From NCBI GenBank assembly GCA_030407085.1, contig CM059585.1:112333501-112397500 (forward strand): DNA of 64,000 nt, read 5' to 3'. Positions 21,478 to 33,134 of the stretch are shown piece after piece. The stretch is from Trichopria drosophilae (taxonomy: Eukaryota > Arthropoda > Insecta > Hymenoptera > Diapriidae). Position 1 is the first letter of the stretch, and each line of letters opens with the position of its first letter. The notes under the pieces are model-generated. The model saw only the letters and a program-made list of their open reading frames with translations, had not been told where the DNA came from and ran no database searches. The translations under genes were made by a program, and so were the position numbers.

Positions 21478-21678
21478 GCCGGGGAACAAAGTTCCGAAAA
21501 TCAACACACCGAAAGACCAAAATCACGATATAGCATGGCTCCAGCATGATTTTCTTCACTTTGTCTTTGAAAATTTGGTAAAAAGAAAGCAAATTAAAAT
21601 AACTTGGACTCACGCAATATCGAAATTTTAGCCTTTCGAGGTGTTTATTTTCGGAAATTTGTTCCCCGGACAGTGTTT
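21478..21678. mobile_element. Small nested palindromic element
   Basis: CCGGGGAACAAAGTTCCG near 21480 and CGGAAATTTGTTCCCCGG near 21660 are inverted complements, and the pairing continues inward through AAAATCAACACACC / GGTGTTTATTTT. Flanking sequence is the duplicated inner arm of the TTAA element in opposite orientations. I read it as a MITE of about 200 bp inserted into, or marking the centre of, a fold-back duplication. Confidence 0.5.
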
Positions 21679-22184
21679 CCATACATTGTTATAAAATTTG
21701 AGAAGGTTCTTTAACCAATTCTAAGACATTTTTGTTCTTAGCAAATTTTCTCTAAAGTCTATAGTTTTCAAGAAAAAAATTTGTTAAGTTATAAAAAGAT
21801 TTTTGAACATTTAGGCGCCAGAGTCCATGGACGCGATGTTTTCACCTTAGACATGATTCCCAATGCAATTTCGAGGTGAAAGTGATGTTAGAATGAAAAA
21901 TAAATTGTTGAAAACCACGGTTTTTTACAAAAAAACATGTATAACTTTTTTGCTTTTCATTTTATCGAAATTTTATTGAAAGATTCTGAAAAAGCATACA
22001 ATTTTACGTCAGAAATAGTGGGAGTAAAATTTTTTAAATGGTTTTTTATGCAAATTATCGACGTTTAAACTGATGCTCAAGGTGTGTCCGTTTAGGCTTT
22101 AATGGGTTAATCTACTCGTAGATATAAAAAATGTCTATAATTTTTCACAAATTTTAGTGAAAAAGTGCCATGTACACAAAACGT

Positions 22185-22269
22185 CGACAGGTAAATATAA
22201 CAGGACGGAACCGGCAAAATATTCTGGGACGTAAATATAGCGAGACGCACTTGTACCGGGGCTCTATTG
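22185..22269 (-). mobile_element. Pogo-like MITE, copy 2, truncated
   Basis: The right terminus GGGGCTCTATTG is followed by TA. Inner motifs GGTAAATATAAC and TGGGACGTAAATATAG match the end of the other copies. The other half is missing beyond about 22185. Confidence 0.65.
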
Positions 22270-22271
22270 TA

Positions 22272-22995
22272 TTGCTGAATTCATACTGTGCGCAATAGAC
22301 TTTTGAGAATCATGATATAAATATAATTGTACACCTATACATAATCAAGATTGCATCTGCAATAAAAAGCAAAGAACATAATTTCTGCGCAATTGGCATA
22401 GAAAAATTTGTAACATTATAGATATGCAATCTTTTTATGCAATCGTTTTACGGATATTTAATATTGTTAATGAAAAGTAAAAAAAAATGTAATATTATAT
22501 ACAGTTCGTGTGAATGTTGAAGATTGTTACAAATTATAAAGCTATAAAAATAACCCCCATGTATTGGATCGTTTTTTCCAGACAGTAAATCCGATAAGGG
22601 AAGCGGCAAACTCGATTCCGCTTAATTGGCCGTTTTACATTATACGCCTGATACCGTAAGGTCAAGTTCGTATTGGAACTCAGGGAGGCATAAAATTATA
22701 AAGAGCTTTTCGATTAAATATCGATTTATTTCAATTTTACCTTTTTCTGAGGTAAGCACATTGTTGCGAGATATAATAAGACACCAAATAATAACGGCAT
22801 AATTATATAATTTAATAATAACGGTTGTTCTCTTCAGTACACGAAAATATGTTTTGTTACGAACATTCACCATTTAAAAACATATCCTTTAGTACAATTA
22901 TTATATATTACCATAAAATATATTATAAAAATTCATACGTTGTTATAAAATAAATGACATAATGAACGAACATTCAATGTGCAAAATATTTCATA
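22272..22995. other. Spacer, nothing recognised
   Basis: AT-rich. The largest open frame is 77 codons on the minus strand, with no motif. Confidence 0.4.
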
Positions 22996-22997
22996 AG

Positions 22998-23077
22998 TCA
23001 GAAAATCGTCTTGTATAGCGTCCTAACGGCTATCGAAAGGTCACGAGTTCAAATCCCGGAACATTAATTTTTTTTTA
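22998..23077 (+). ncRNA. tRNA-like remnant with B-box
   Basis: GAGTTCAAATCCC (23045-23057) is a good B box, preceded by TATAGCGTCCTAACGGCTA, which can form a short hairpin at anticodon-arm position. A run of nine T follows at 23068-23076. Acceptor pairing is not convincing. A tRNA pseudogene or SINE head is most likely. Confidence 0.45.
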
Positions 23078-23079
23078 AT

Positions 23080-24405
23080 TAAAGAGTGATAAAAAATCGT
23101 ACAAAAATCCATTGTTATTACTATTTGCACATTGTTTTGAATTGTACAGATTAGTTTCTGATATCAAACTAAATCGTTTAAAAAATCTAAAATATTAGTG
23201 CATCTACTTTCATTAAGGTATTTGCGTCCTTTTTTATGTAATTTACTTTATTATCGATTAATATCAGTATTCATCAACAATTATTAACTTTATATACAAA
23301 ATTAATATGTTTTATCTGTGTTTCAGTTTCCTTTAAGTAATATGTAAATTTAAACCAAATACAAATGCCAGAAATAAAAAATTGTTTACCTAAATTAGAT
23401 ATTTCATGACGGTTTGAAAATTGCATTGCTGTAAGTCATTTTCAAAGTTATATTTGTAGCCGCTCCCATACTAGAGTTCGGCATAATAAACAGAATAAAT
23501 TCCAGTCTCGCTCGCCGTTTCCAAGGTGATTTTATTAAAATTTGTTGAATTGTCGTGGAACGGTTTTTAAATTCCATTAGTGTTTTTATTTTTTGTTCCT
23601 TTCTTTTTTACAGCAATTTCTAACGTTCAGATTTTAGCAACGGGATCTAATCGCTTTAACAGTTTGTATATCTGCAGGGTGCTTCATTTTCGATATTTTC
23701 CTATTTGAAATATATTAACAGAATTGAATATAAGAAGTGCAGAAGGTCTTTCTATATTTGAGTAAATATTAATATTTTAGTTTTATAAAAATATAAAAAA
23801 TATACAGAAAGATAAAATAATTAAACGATAAAAAATTGACTATACAATTTATTCAGTCCATTAACGCTCAAATCCAGGCCATAATTTTTTGAAATTATTT
23901 CTTCAAGTCAAAAATTTTCGTTCTGGTTAATCGTCGGTATTTCAGTCCAAGTGAGATATTTCCCTTTCGATGGTTTTATCTTTCGGTATATTTTATTTAG
24001 GAACGGCGAAAATTGAGATTTTTGGCCCTCCGGCATCTCAATCGTTAGGCTTTTTAACCGCACTCGTTTACAATTTGAATGAAACAACATTTCACATTAA
24101 GTTTTCCCTCTCATTTGCCCTTTCATTGTCAAAATTGATCTTATTTATGCAATTAAAAATTGCTACTAAGTGTCGTAAAAACACGAAAAATTGAGCACCC
24201 ATTGATTCGTCGAAAGTGTTTGTATCAGTCAAAATGTCTTTACTGATTTTCGACAAAATACTTACACTAGTATTTTTTACACTTGAATTTTAACTAAATG
24301 ATGGTGTACTTCAGTTTCGGATTTATACGCCACCTGTTATTCCTCACTGAAAATGGTTACCCCAATAGTTTTCATTTATTCTAGAATTGCCATACCAATT
24401 TGGTC
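23080..24405. other. AT-rich spacer, nothing recognised
   Basis: Overlapping 60-74 codon frames on both strands at 23.9-24.2 kb have no motif. No element ends were found. Confidence 0.4.
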
Positions 24406-24408
24406 TTC

Positions 24409-24619
24409 AATACCCAACGGGCACGAAGAACACAAATGTTTCTAAAACGTTTTTAGAATGTTCCAGAAACGTTTCTAAAATGTTATATGTCTGCAACTTT
24501 TACGGAACGTTTTATAAATGTTTCATCCATGTTGCAGACATATAACGTTTTAGGAACGTTTCTGGAACATTCTAAAAACGCTTTAGAAACATTTGGGTTC
24601 TTCGTGCCCGTTGGGTATT
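24409..24619. mobile_element. Near-perfect 211-bp foldback MITE
   Basis: AATACCCAACGGGCACGAAG at the left is matched by CTTCGTGCCCGTTGGGTATT at the right, and pairing continues for about 87 bp per arm with only a few mismatches, leaving a loop of some 35 nt rich in AACGTTTTAT. The arms are full of ACGTTTCT/AGAAACGT. The high arm identity points to recent insertion or gene conversion. The outermost palindrome includes TA, so a TA target duplication is possible but cannot be separated from the repeat. Confidence 0.85.
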
Positions 24620-24889
24620 AGTATAAACAATGTTGTGGAAAAAATTGCATGCCATTACTGGAAAATTGTAATACTGGTACAGTCATTGTTGATACATAGA
24701 ACATTGTTACACTTTTATATGTTCGCTGTTCTTTGAGGCTATTTCTTGAACATGATTACATTGTCATTAATTTACAAAAAATTTTAATTCCATGATGACT
24801 TCCGGCATTTCAAAATCCCTATAAAGTTTTTTTTTCTATTTCACCGATTAAAGCGTTCAACGAGCAATGTTGGTGATTCTATTCTTTCG

Positions 24890-25345
24890 GCGAAATTTAA
24901 AATCCGCATACCTGTTCCATATAACGAACGGAGACGAAGCCCTTGAACTCGATTAGCGCGAATAAAATACAACGCCTTAGCCTCGGCGTTCACGCAAGCA
25001 CCGACGCTAATTTATATTCGCTTTGCGAAACTGGTATCTCGCGTTTAATCGCGATCGTCCGGTTGTAAAATTGAATCTTTATTTTAGCCGCCACTTACCT
25101 TCTGTAGGTAAACCCTGATTGAAGCGCGCTGTATATTTGTACGAATCCCTCATCCCGACAGCCAACCCTTGAGACCCTCATCGGAGAAAAACGATAAATG
25201 AGCCCCAGGTGGCGCGATGCGATCCTGTCGCGATTATTGCGCAAGTACATACAGGGACGAGTCGCAGATAAAATGCAGTGGAAAGATCGGAACGGTAAAG
25301 GGATCCGTGCCGAAAAAGTTGTATTCAAAACGATCAAAGGCATAC
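24890..25345. other. CpG-containing GC-richer island
   Basis: Short frames are open on both strands (82 codons minus, 64 plus), and TCGCG, GCGCG and CGATCG words are common, unlike the flanks. It might contain a promoter, an exon or a conserved regulatory block. AATAAAATACAACGCC and CTTACCTTCTGTAG could suggest a donor site on the minus strand (reverse of CTTACC = GGTAAG) near 25100. I cannot tie it to a gene. Confidence 0.3.
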
Positions 25346-26650
25346 TAAAGCAAACAAAAAGAAAATTTCTATACCATAAATATCTTTACTGACATATAAA
25401 AAAATTTGTTAAATTATCATCACAAATTTTACTCTCAAGGGTTTCTGCTCTGAGGTACTGAAATAATAAATTGACATCATTGTAGAAAAGATGTATAATT
25501 TTTACAATTTTTTTATTTAAAAAAAATTAAGGACAACTTCAAGAGTTTCGATGCGTTGCCGGAAGTTGAATCCACCACCTGTGAATTCCCCGTCATTGCT
25601 CTGCGAATTTAAAGTCACGCACTTACCCTAGTATTTTAAGAAATAATCGGTACAGTTCCATAAGTAGATTAATTTTTTTAAATTTATTTAACATAAAATC
25701 TTTGTACCTCTAAATAACACTGATCTTAAGAGGAATATGCTCACGTAGATACACCGAATATTTAATTTCAATGACAAAACGTTTTTCCAGATCAATGATT
25801 ACAAAGGGAGTATTGCACGATCGTCTGTTGAAATTCGTAAATAATGGACCTCAGACGTGATAAATGAATTCGACGGAATTCAAGTCGCGTAAAATGCGAT
25901 TTCGCAATTGAGTGAACAATCACTCCAGGCACCATAGAAACGCTGCACGCGCTCCATCTTGAATTCGGTTCGATTGTTAATGTTCCTCTTTACAGTTGTT
26001 TAGTATTTGGCAGCAATTTAGTTGCACGTGGTGGCGTTAACTTGCTAGCCTGATCAGAATTTGAATGCCGGCTTTCGTCTCATATCGAATCTCATATCAG
26101 AAATGAATTAAGCAATTAAGAGTGCTTCGGTGTGCCATACTCAGGAGTTGCCATTCGATTAGGTAGAAAATAAATTTAAGACTAATAACCTACCAAATTA
26201 ACTCGTTCTATGGCTTATGGTTTATACTTTAAAAACGATATTGATTTTACTTTCATTTAATGGGAAAACCAGAACAACATTTTAAATTTTTCAGATTTTT
26301 TTCCCATCAAAGATGCATTGCCATCTTAACCCATTAAGGACTATATGTACATCAATTTAACGTAAAGTTTGACGGTACTTTTTAGTAGTAAACCGCAGTA
26401 AAAAAAAATGTTGGAATTAACGTTTTTTATTGCCCAAACCCTGCTCTTTCGAAAAAATTGCGGGCATTTATTTAACATAAATCAGTTCGTAGGATTTTTT
26501 TCACTCCTCGGTATTTTTTTTTATAATTTTTTGCATTGGAATCCATCAAATATTTATAAATATCGCGCAAAAAATGTTCGGGCTAGAAGATAGAACTAGT
26601 GCAAAAAAATAAATTTCAAAATAGAGACTCAAAAATGTCTGCAAAATTGG
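25346..26650. other. AT-rich spacer, nothing recognised
   Basis: No supportable feature. A GC-richer patch at 25.85-26.10 kb has no open frame of note. Confidence 0.4.
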
Positions 26651-26654
26651 ATTT

Positions 26655-26910
26655 TTTTTTCCAAAATCATAATCACTTCAAACTTGGTTCCCAGAGTTTT
26701 TTTGAGGTCGCTAACTCCAAATTTTAAATTAGTTTTCAGAAATTAAAAATGGTGGATCTAACATGGCAAACATATTTAGTAACATCAATTGAATTCACTT
26801 TATTCTTGGTACTTTTTTGGGGTCGCTCATTTCGGATTGTGGATCGGACATTTTGAATTTTTGAAAACTAGCATCAGATTTTTACTTAACGACCCCAAAT
26901 ACAGCCGGGT
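26655..26910. repeat. Copies of the GGTCGCTGA / AAAATGGCGG repeat
   Basis: GAGGTCGCTAACTCC ... AAAAATGGTGGATC near 26702-26760 and GGGGTCGCTCATTTCGGA ... TTTTGAATTTTTG ... CGACCCCAAATAC at 26818-26900 are two diverged, opposed copies with a spacer between. Confidence 0.55.
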
Positions 26911-27108
26911 ACCAACTTGAATATTTATACAAATAGACATCTAGTGATCATCTCGTCAAACATAAATTTTTCATTGAAAAGAAAAGAATTGATTGATTCT
27001 TTCATGCAGAGCTTTAATTTTATGTAAGCATTTTTATTTCCACAATAAATTGGCAAAATTAAAAAATGCTTATCTTCTAGTTTATGAAAAGCAATTATTC
27101 TTCATATA

Positions 27109-27631
27109 CAAGGTGTACCACTTTAAAAGTACCACCCGAAAATCTCCGAGTGACAGCATTTTGGAATATTTTTTATGACAAATGTGGATTTCCGAGGGGG
27201 ATATTCAGTAGTGACGATGACCTTCAACAATATTTTAACAAAAATTCGATTTTTTTTAAAAGGGAACCTTTCATTTTTTTTTACCACGGAAATGGAAAGC
27301 GTGGATTATTATAGGTTAGGTCAGAATATAACCTTAATGCCGACTTTTACGGTCATTCATTGATATTTCTTTAATAAATCCAAATTTTTCACCACTATAT
27401 TGCCTTAATTAGCTGACAGATGGCACGTGTTAAAAAAATTGACTTGATCTTAAAATGACCTTGAAGGTTGAGGTCAAAGTCAATGATATATTCAGACATA
27501 AAATCTTCCGCTCTTTCCATTCAGGGAATTACAGATCGTATTCAAGATTACAGTCAAGGTCACCATTGAACGCATCCTCTGAAATGCTTTTATTTTGAGA
27601 TTTTCGGGGCTGGTTTCAAAGTGTGACACCC
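27109..27631. mobile_element. Mariner-type MITE, 523 bp, TA target
   Basis: The left end CAAGGTGTACCACTTT and the right end GTGTGACACCC are imperfect inverted complements flanked by TATA on both sides. Inside are GACCTTCAACAA and GACCTTGAAGGTTGAGGTC, the same sequence style as the TIR units of the DD41D element at 15-18 kb (GACCTTGAAGGTTATTTC). It is probably a non-autonomous relative that could be moved by a similar enzyme. The open frames within it are translations of the repeat. Confidence 0.7.
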
Positions 27632-28375
27632 TATACATTATAAATTTAGTTCTATTAATTAGATTTGTAGTTATTGAATACCCAAAAATCGATAGTTTAA
27701 GTATTGGTTTTGTGTTCCAATATCTGTGACGTAAATTAAATACATTGTTTCCAATTTCATCAGAGAAAAATCAGGTACCATTTTCGTTTTTGTGTTTTTT
27801 AATCATTAAAAGGTATGAAGTTATTCTCTGGCAAAACTTTTTCTGCATTGTTGATGATCGGTGTATCTTTAACGATCGATTACTTTATACATTGTTTGTT
27901 TTTAAGAAAAGACGACTTTTGAGTTAATTACAGAAAATTATAGTTACATTTTGATAGAAATACATCACATAGATATTGATTGAAAAATATCATTGTTTGA
28001 CGGTTGTACACTAAAAAAACGTTTTTGATGCACGATGTATAAAATGCGATTGTACATCTCGATACAAACTTAACTATTTGACAAAATTACCCAAATGTTT
28101 GTTTTGAAATTGAGAATATGAGACATTCGAGACTTTTATTATTAACCCTGAGCTAGTACATTTCATTTTTTGTTGCCCTCTATAAATAATGATATGCCAT
28201 AAAAGCAAGGGGTCAACTTGGGGCCATAATACCTCTATGTGCCAGCTAAGGATTCATCAAAAACGGATTATTTTTTCCAATAAGAGCTTTTCGGAAACTT
28301 AATGTTGTTCGGTCATTCCTTAACCGCTTCACTGGTATCCAAAAAAAAATTGACTTCAAAAGCGTATAACATTTA
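27632..28375. other. Spacer, nothing recognised
   Basis: AT-rich, without element ends or coding signs. Confidence 0.4.
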
Positions 28376-28379
28376 GTCG

Positions 28380-28462
28380 CGATATCTAATCCGCCATTTT
28401 GATTTTTGAAAATGTGACATCAAATTCGTCTTCAGCGACTTAAAAACCTATAGTATACCAAA
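28380..28462 (-). repeat. Copy of the AAAATGGCGG repeat, inverted
   Basis: AATCCGCCATTTTGATTTTTG ends into TCAGCGACTTAAAAACC, the reverse-complement order of the family motifs. A single unpaired copy. Confidence 0.5.
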
Positions 28463-28729
28463 TTTCATGTAAATTCGAAACTGTGGAAGTTATTATATAT
28501 GATACATCACCAGTCGTTGCACTTTTTTTGTACACATATGTTACATTACCAGTGAAGTGGTCAAGGAAATATTCTCTAACTTTTTGTGAATGTTCATTAA
28601 AAGTCAACGTTTCCGATATCCCCCAATTCAAAACATTTCAATAATTTTACTAAAACTGTTTTCCATATAGTCGTTTAAAAAATGATCAGTTAGCCAAATG
28701 GAATCAGGACATCATTGATGAACATAGAT

Positions 28730-29180
28730 CGAAATATTCGGGACAAAATGAAGATCGACCGATAGATCATCTTCGATCATTCCCTTTGGTAGTTGGATTT
28801 CGGTCGCGTGCGTCGGCGATACGTTTAACCTCTGGTCTCGACGCTCCCACACACAACCAAATACAACTGTGATACGTTGATAGAAACTGTTACTCGAGAA
28901 GCCGCAGGCCATTCGAAACGGACTATGAAACGCAATGCACATTCTGTTCGCCTGGTACCACAGCGATCAAGACGTTTGCGCAAATCGCGTGCCGTGAGCA
29001 CGCGTACTGCAGCCTTTTCTCTCTCGTCTTTGTCCTGCATAACTGTCCCGCAAAGTGCGCATATACAAAGCTCCGTTCGATTTCAGCCATTTTGCTATTT
29101 CTGAAATTTGAGTGGAGTATCCATTGGCCATTATTGTCGAACGCATCGAGAAATGCTCATTCAAGCGATACTCTCCCATT
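28730..29180. other. GC-richer island with overlapping short ORFs
   Basis: CpG-rich words (GGTCGCGTGCGTCGGCGATACG, GCACGCG) stand out. Frames of 70-76 codons are open on both strands and overlap, so composition alone could explain them. The minus-strand 70-codon frame (29179-28967) starts with two nearby ATGs but has no domain. It could be an exon or promoter region. I do not call a gene. Confidence 0.25.
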
Positions 29181-29874
29181 TAGTTGGTACTATGTAGTAC
29201 TATGTTGATGGCAATGACATTGAGACGTGCCATCGACACACTCCAGTGATAAACCAATCATGGCGGTAATGAAAACATTATTGGTAACGTGCAAGAGTAT
29301 AGTAATTAGTATGTTATAGCGACTAGTATCATATACAGCCCAAATAGTTACTACACTGTTAACATTTTTACGGTGGCAAGTGTGATTTTGGAATTTTGCA
29401 CTGATAACTTTGAATGATATTCACATGAGGTGGAATCTCGAAAAGAACGAGCAACCACTAAACTGTAAACAAGCTAAAAGGAGGGAAAATAGGCGTGCGT
29501 TAAATATTTACAAATTGAACATTGACCGACATAACCTAGAATTCGTGTATTTATTGTTTATTATATACACGGAGAAAAATTTAAGACAAAAGTCATACCA
29601 TAGGAGACAACTGCTACAGGAATCCAAAAGATTTGTTTTATATTGGCTTTCCGCGCTGCGTTGTTCTTAGTTTGATACGACTGTCGTCTCAAAACAATAC
29701 AATAGCTGCCTAAATTTTTACATTCGGCAGTACTCTCACTATTCCCAATGACTCGGGTGTAATATTTTTATTATGATTTAGAATTACATTTCGCTTCCAA
29801 TCTGAGCCACCGTTATCTCTAATTTGGGGCTACTGTACTAAGACAATACCAGTGTTCTCTTACCCCTTTGAAGT

Positions 29875-30908
29875 TTTTTAGGGTCGCTGATCACAAATCC
29901 AGCCTCAGATATTGAAAATTCAAAATGGCGGTTCAATAAGGCGGACCAAGTACAGAAAAAGTTACTTGATCAAGCTGAAACTGGGTACTCGGGGGTTTTA
30001 GGGTGGCTGATTACAAATCCAGCCTCAGATATTGAAAATTCAAAATGGCGATTCTACATTTACTAACCAAATTCATGAAATCAATGGTGATTATGGTAAA
30101 ACAATGAAAAGATCCGGTGTCTAACTACCGCATTCAGCCGAAACTGGAGACACGAACGAGGACGTGGCGGCTTCTGTCTCCATTTTTGTTGCTTTTTTGT
30201 TATTATTTTTTGTTTGTTTTTTCATTCGGTAACAGATAGTAATTATCTGTGATAACTTAGAACGCAGTTTCTTTTTGTTGATAAGCACAAGGGTACATTA
30301 CAAACGTTACAAATGCACGTACTATGTAAGTCGTTAGCTTTCGTGCTGAAAGAGGCACATTGTCGCAACTTTCCTGTATGTATCGGCATATGAGAAGACT
30401 GATAGCGGTTTTTTTCCAGCGGAACCTGAGGTTTTTGGTAACAGACAACTATCAATTCACATTTTCTTCCTTTTGGGGTAGTTATTTTGTATGCAGCTAA
30501 TAGCCCACCAACCAAAAAATAATAAAACAAAAAATATTTACAAAAAACAAAAAAAATAAAAAAGCCAAAAAACACCAAAAAAAATGGAGACAGAAGCCGC
30601 GGCACATCCCTCTCTCTTCTCGTTCGTGTCTCCGGTTTTGGTTGAATGCGGTAGTTACGCACCGGATCTTTAAATTTTTACCATAATCAACATTGATTTC
30701 ATGAATTTGGTTAGCAAAGTTAGAATCGCTATTTTGAATTTTCAATATCTGAGGTTGGATTTATGATCAGCGACCCTAAAAACCTCCGAGTACCCAGTTT
30801 CAGCTTGATCAAGTAACTTTTATTGAAATTTGGTGCGCCATATTGGATCTGCCATTTTGAATTTTTAAAATCTGAGGCCGGATTCGTCATCTCTAACCCT
30901 GAAAACCC
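29875..30908. mobile_element. 1-kb foldback structure with ~320-bp arms
   Basis: The left arm (29878-30195) and the reverse complement of the right arm (about 30585-30905) share the dispersed-repeat motifs GGGTCGCTGATCACAAATCC, GGTACTCGG, TTCATGAAATCAATG and ACCGCATTCAGCC, then CGAAACTGGAGACACGAACG and CTTCTGTCTCCATTTTT. The left arm contains two tandem copies of the GGTCGCTGA repeat. The central 350-400 bp is unique, with a mirror pair of TATTATTTTTTGTTTG-like tracts. Transcripts would form a long hairpin. The 139-codon minus-strand frame across it is read through the repeat and has no domain. Confidence 0.75.
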
Positions 30909-31117
30909 TAGTATACAGTAGGTTGCAAAAATACGTTAAATACTTTTCCTCGTAATGCTTTTTTCGTGAAAAAAGTGTTATTTTTCAGTATTTATTTCTT
31001 TATGTCAACAAATTTGCAGAAAATATTAACTAATTGCATATAATTTCAGGTTCCTTGACATGTTACAATTTTAAAATAATAAAAAAAAACGAAGGAATCG
31101 ATTAAATTTTGACTTAA

Positions 31118-33007
31118 GGGGGGACACCGGTGAGATTTCAGCTACATTAAATTGCAATTAAAAAAAATCGAAAAAAATTGTTATAAGCATCATTTTTCTT
31201 CACAAATTAAGTGGTGTAGTCGAAAAAAGAAAAAAAAAATTTTTGGCCGAGTTAGAATTTTTTATTTTTGATCTAAGCCACGTATCATCAAATCCATGCG
31301 TAATTTTGTTTGAAATCGTAAAAAAAGCATACAAAAAAAATTTGGTTACACTTTACCCAAAATTGACGGAGGAGATGCATTTTTTAGGTGTTTTATGATT
31401 GATTTTTAATAAAATCGACCACTTTTTGGTTACAAGAACTGTTCATTATACGATAAATTCCAAATTAATGTTCATCGAAACATAAGAAATACATTTATTT
31501 TATATTCCTACATTTTTTTAATAAAAAAAAGTTTTTTATGAATTTTTTTATATTTTTTTTTAAATTTTTTCATTTTTATATTTTTTTTTTCATTTTGAGA
31601 ATATCTTTTTAGATGTTTTATGATTTTATGATATTAAAATCAACCCCTTGTTGGCTCCAACAACTGTTTATTGTATAATAAATTTCAAAGAAATGTTCAG
31701 TGTAACGTAAAAAATAAATCTATTTTATATTTCTATATTTTTTTTTATTAACAACATTTTTGTAATTTTTTTCAATTTTTTTTACATTTTTTTTCATTAC
31801 TAAAATATCTTTCTAGAACATTCCTGCTCCGTACATAGTCCCTTCGTTTTCCATAAAGACTTCTTCTAGCCTGTTTTGTGGCTATGGCTCGTCGTGCGTT
31901 TTTGAACTTTTCATTCGATTGTTCAATGCCTTTTTCTATTCTATGAGAATCGCGATTTGGGTACTTTTTACACCCTCGAAAATTACATGGGTGAGGTAGG
32001 AGTTCACCACCCTGTCGAGTTGCAAATTCGAAGCCCACATTCGAATTTTATACTCACTATGACGAACAATTATGTTTGTATCACGGGGGTGAAAGTTCGT
32101 TTTACGCCCTTGTAACGAAAATATCTACTTTTTGAAGAGATCATTATTTCGGTTGGGGAAATGGGCAAGAATTGGCATTTTTCTAATATTAGTACATTAT
32201 TGTACAAGTGTTGAAGTGTTTCATCTAAGAATGCAATTACATTCGAAGAGGACATTTCCACATGTTCTAGTCCTGATGTTTTTTATCTGAGTAGATGAGG
32301 TGTACGGACATAAAATGACGTAAATAGCTCCACTTCTCCATTTCGGCGTATAATGCAAAAATTTGTCCTGCGATTATTTTTTATATAAATATAATCATAT
32401 ATAACAATCTAATGAAAAGTTCAAAAACGACGAGCCATAGCCTTGTTAAACATGGTACAAGAAGTCTGGAAGTATGAAAAAAAGAGGAACTATGTACGGA
32501 GCAGAAATGCTCTAAAAATATATTTTCAAAACGAAAAACAAAATGAAAAAACTAAAAAATTCCAAAAAATTGAAAAAATTAATAAAAAAATTTTTTTTTT
32601 CATAAAAAGATATATAGAAATATAATATAAATTTATTTCTTATGTTTCAATAAACATTCATTTGGAATTTATCGTATAATGAACAGTTCTTGTAACCAAA
32701 AAGTGGTCGATTTTATTAAAAATCGATCATAAAACACCTAAAAAATGCATCTCCTCCGTCAATTTTGGGTAAAGTGTAACCAAATTTTTTTTGTATGCTT
32801 TTTTTACGATTTCAAACAAAATTACGCATGGATTTGATGATACGTGGCTTAGATCAAAAATAAAAAATTCTAACTCGGCCAAAAATTTTTTTTTTCTTTT
32901 TTCGACTACACCACTTAATTTGTGAAGAAAAATGATGCTTATAACAATTTTTTTCGATTTTTTTTAATTGCAATTTAATGTAGCTGAAATCTCACCGGTG
33001 TCTCCCC
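31118..33007. mobile_element. TTAA-flanked element with very long inverted arms, 1.89 kb
   Basis: The left end GGGGGGACACCGGTGAG and right end CTCACCGGTGTCTCCCC are inverted complements with TTAA immediately outside (31114-31117, 33008-33011). The arms match for most of their length: left about 31118-31910, right about 32410-33007. The left arm is longer because a block of about 228 bp (GTTTTATGATTG ... CTGTTCATTATACG) is duplicated in diverged form at 31611. The TTAA target suggests the piggyBac superfamily, although GGGG at the terminus is not the usual CCC. It encodes no recognisable transposase. Confidence 0.78.
31911..32409 (-). other. Unique centre of the TTAA element with short ORFs
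   Basis: The centre between the arms reads on the minus strand as an 88-codon frame (32038-31772, running into the left arm) and a 63-codon frame (32261-32070). The first contains a basic stretch (KNARRAIATKQARRSLYGKR) and a HPCNFRGCKK motif with two cysteines; the second has no motif. They might be relics of a transposase or of captured host sequence. I recognise neither. Confidence 0.25.
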
Positions 33008-33134
33008 TTAAAAACGAACAAAACCGTGAGGAAATAGGTGGTATAGATTCTATACAACCATGCCGCAAGCAGTTAAACTGCCCTAAGTGTATATACGGTC
33101 GAGGAAATAAACCCAATACCGATTTAACACCGTA

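Larger units (their letters stand above)
20112..22106. mobile_element. TTAA-flanked, piggyBac-type non-autonomous element, 2.0 kb
   Basis: The element begins CCCATTAAAGCC and ends GGCTTTAATGGG, with TTAA directly outside both ends (20108-20111, 22107-22110). A CCC...GGG terminus and TTAA duplication are hallmarks of the piggyBac superfamily. The inverted arms are about 400 bp long (20112-20530 and about 21690-22106), sharing TTTAAACGTCGATAATTTGC and GTCCATGG. No transposase is encoded. The middle holds a 240-bp tandem duplication and a small nested palindrome. The long arms make the whole element able to fold back. Confidence 0.82.

Noticed and set aside
30243..30745. 139-codon and 82-codon minus-strand frames with a hydrophobic segment
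   Set aside because: They run through the foldback arm and its A/T-rich inner tract; the hydrophobic stretch comes from poly-purine sequence on the + strand.
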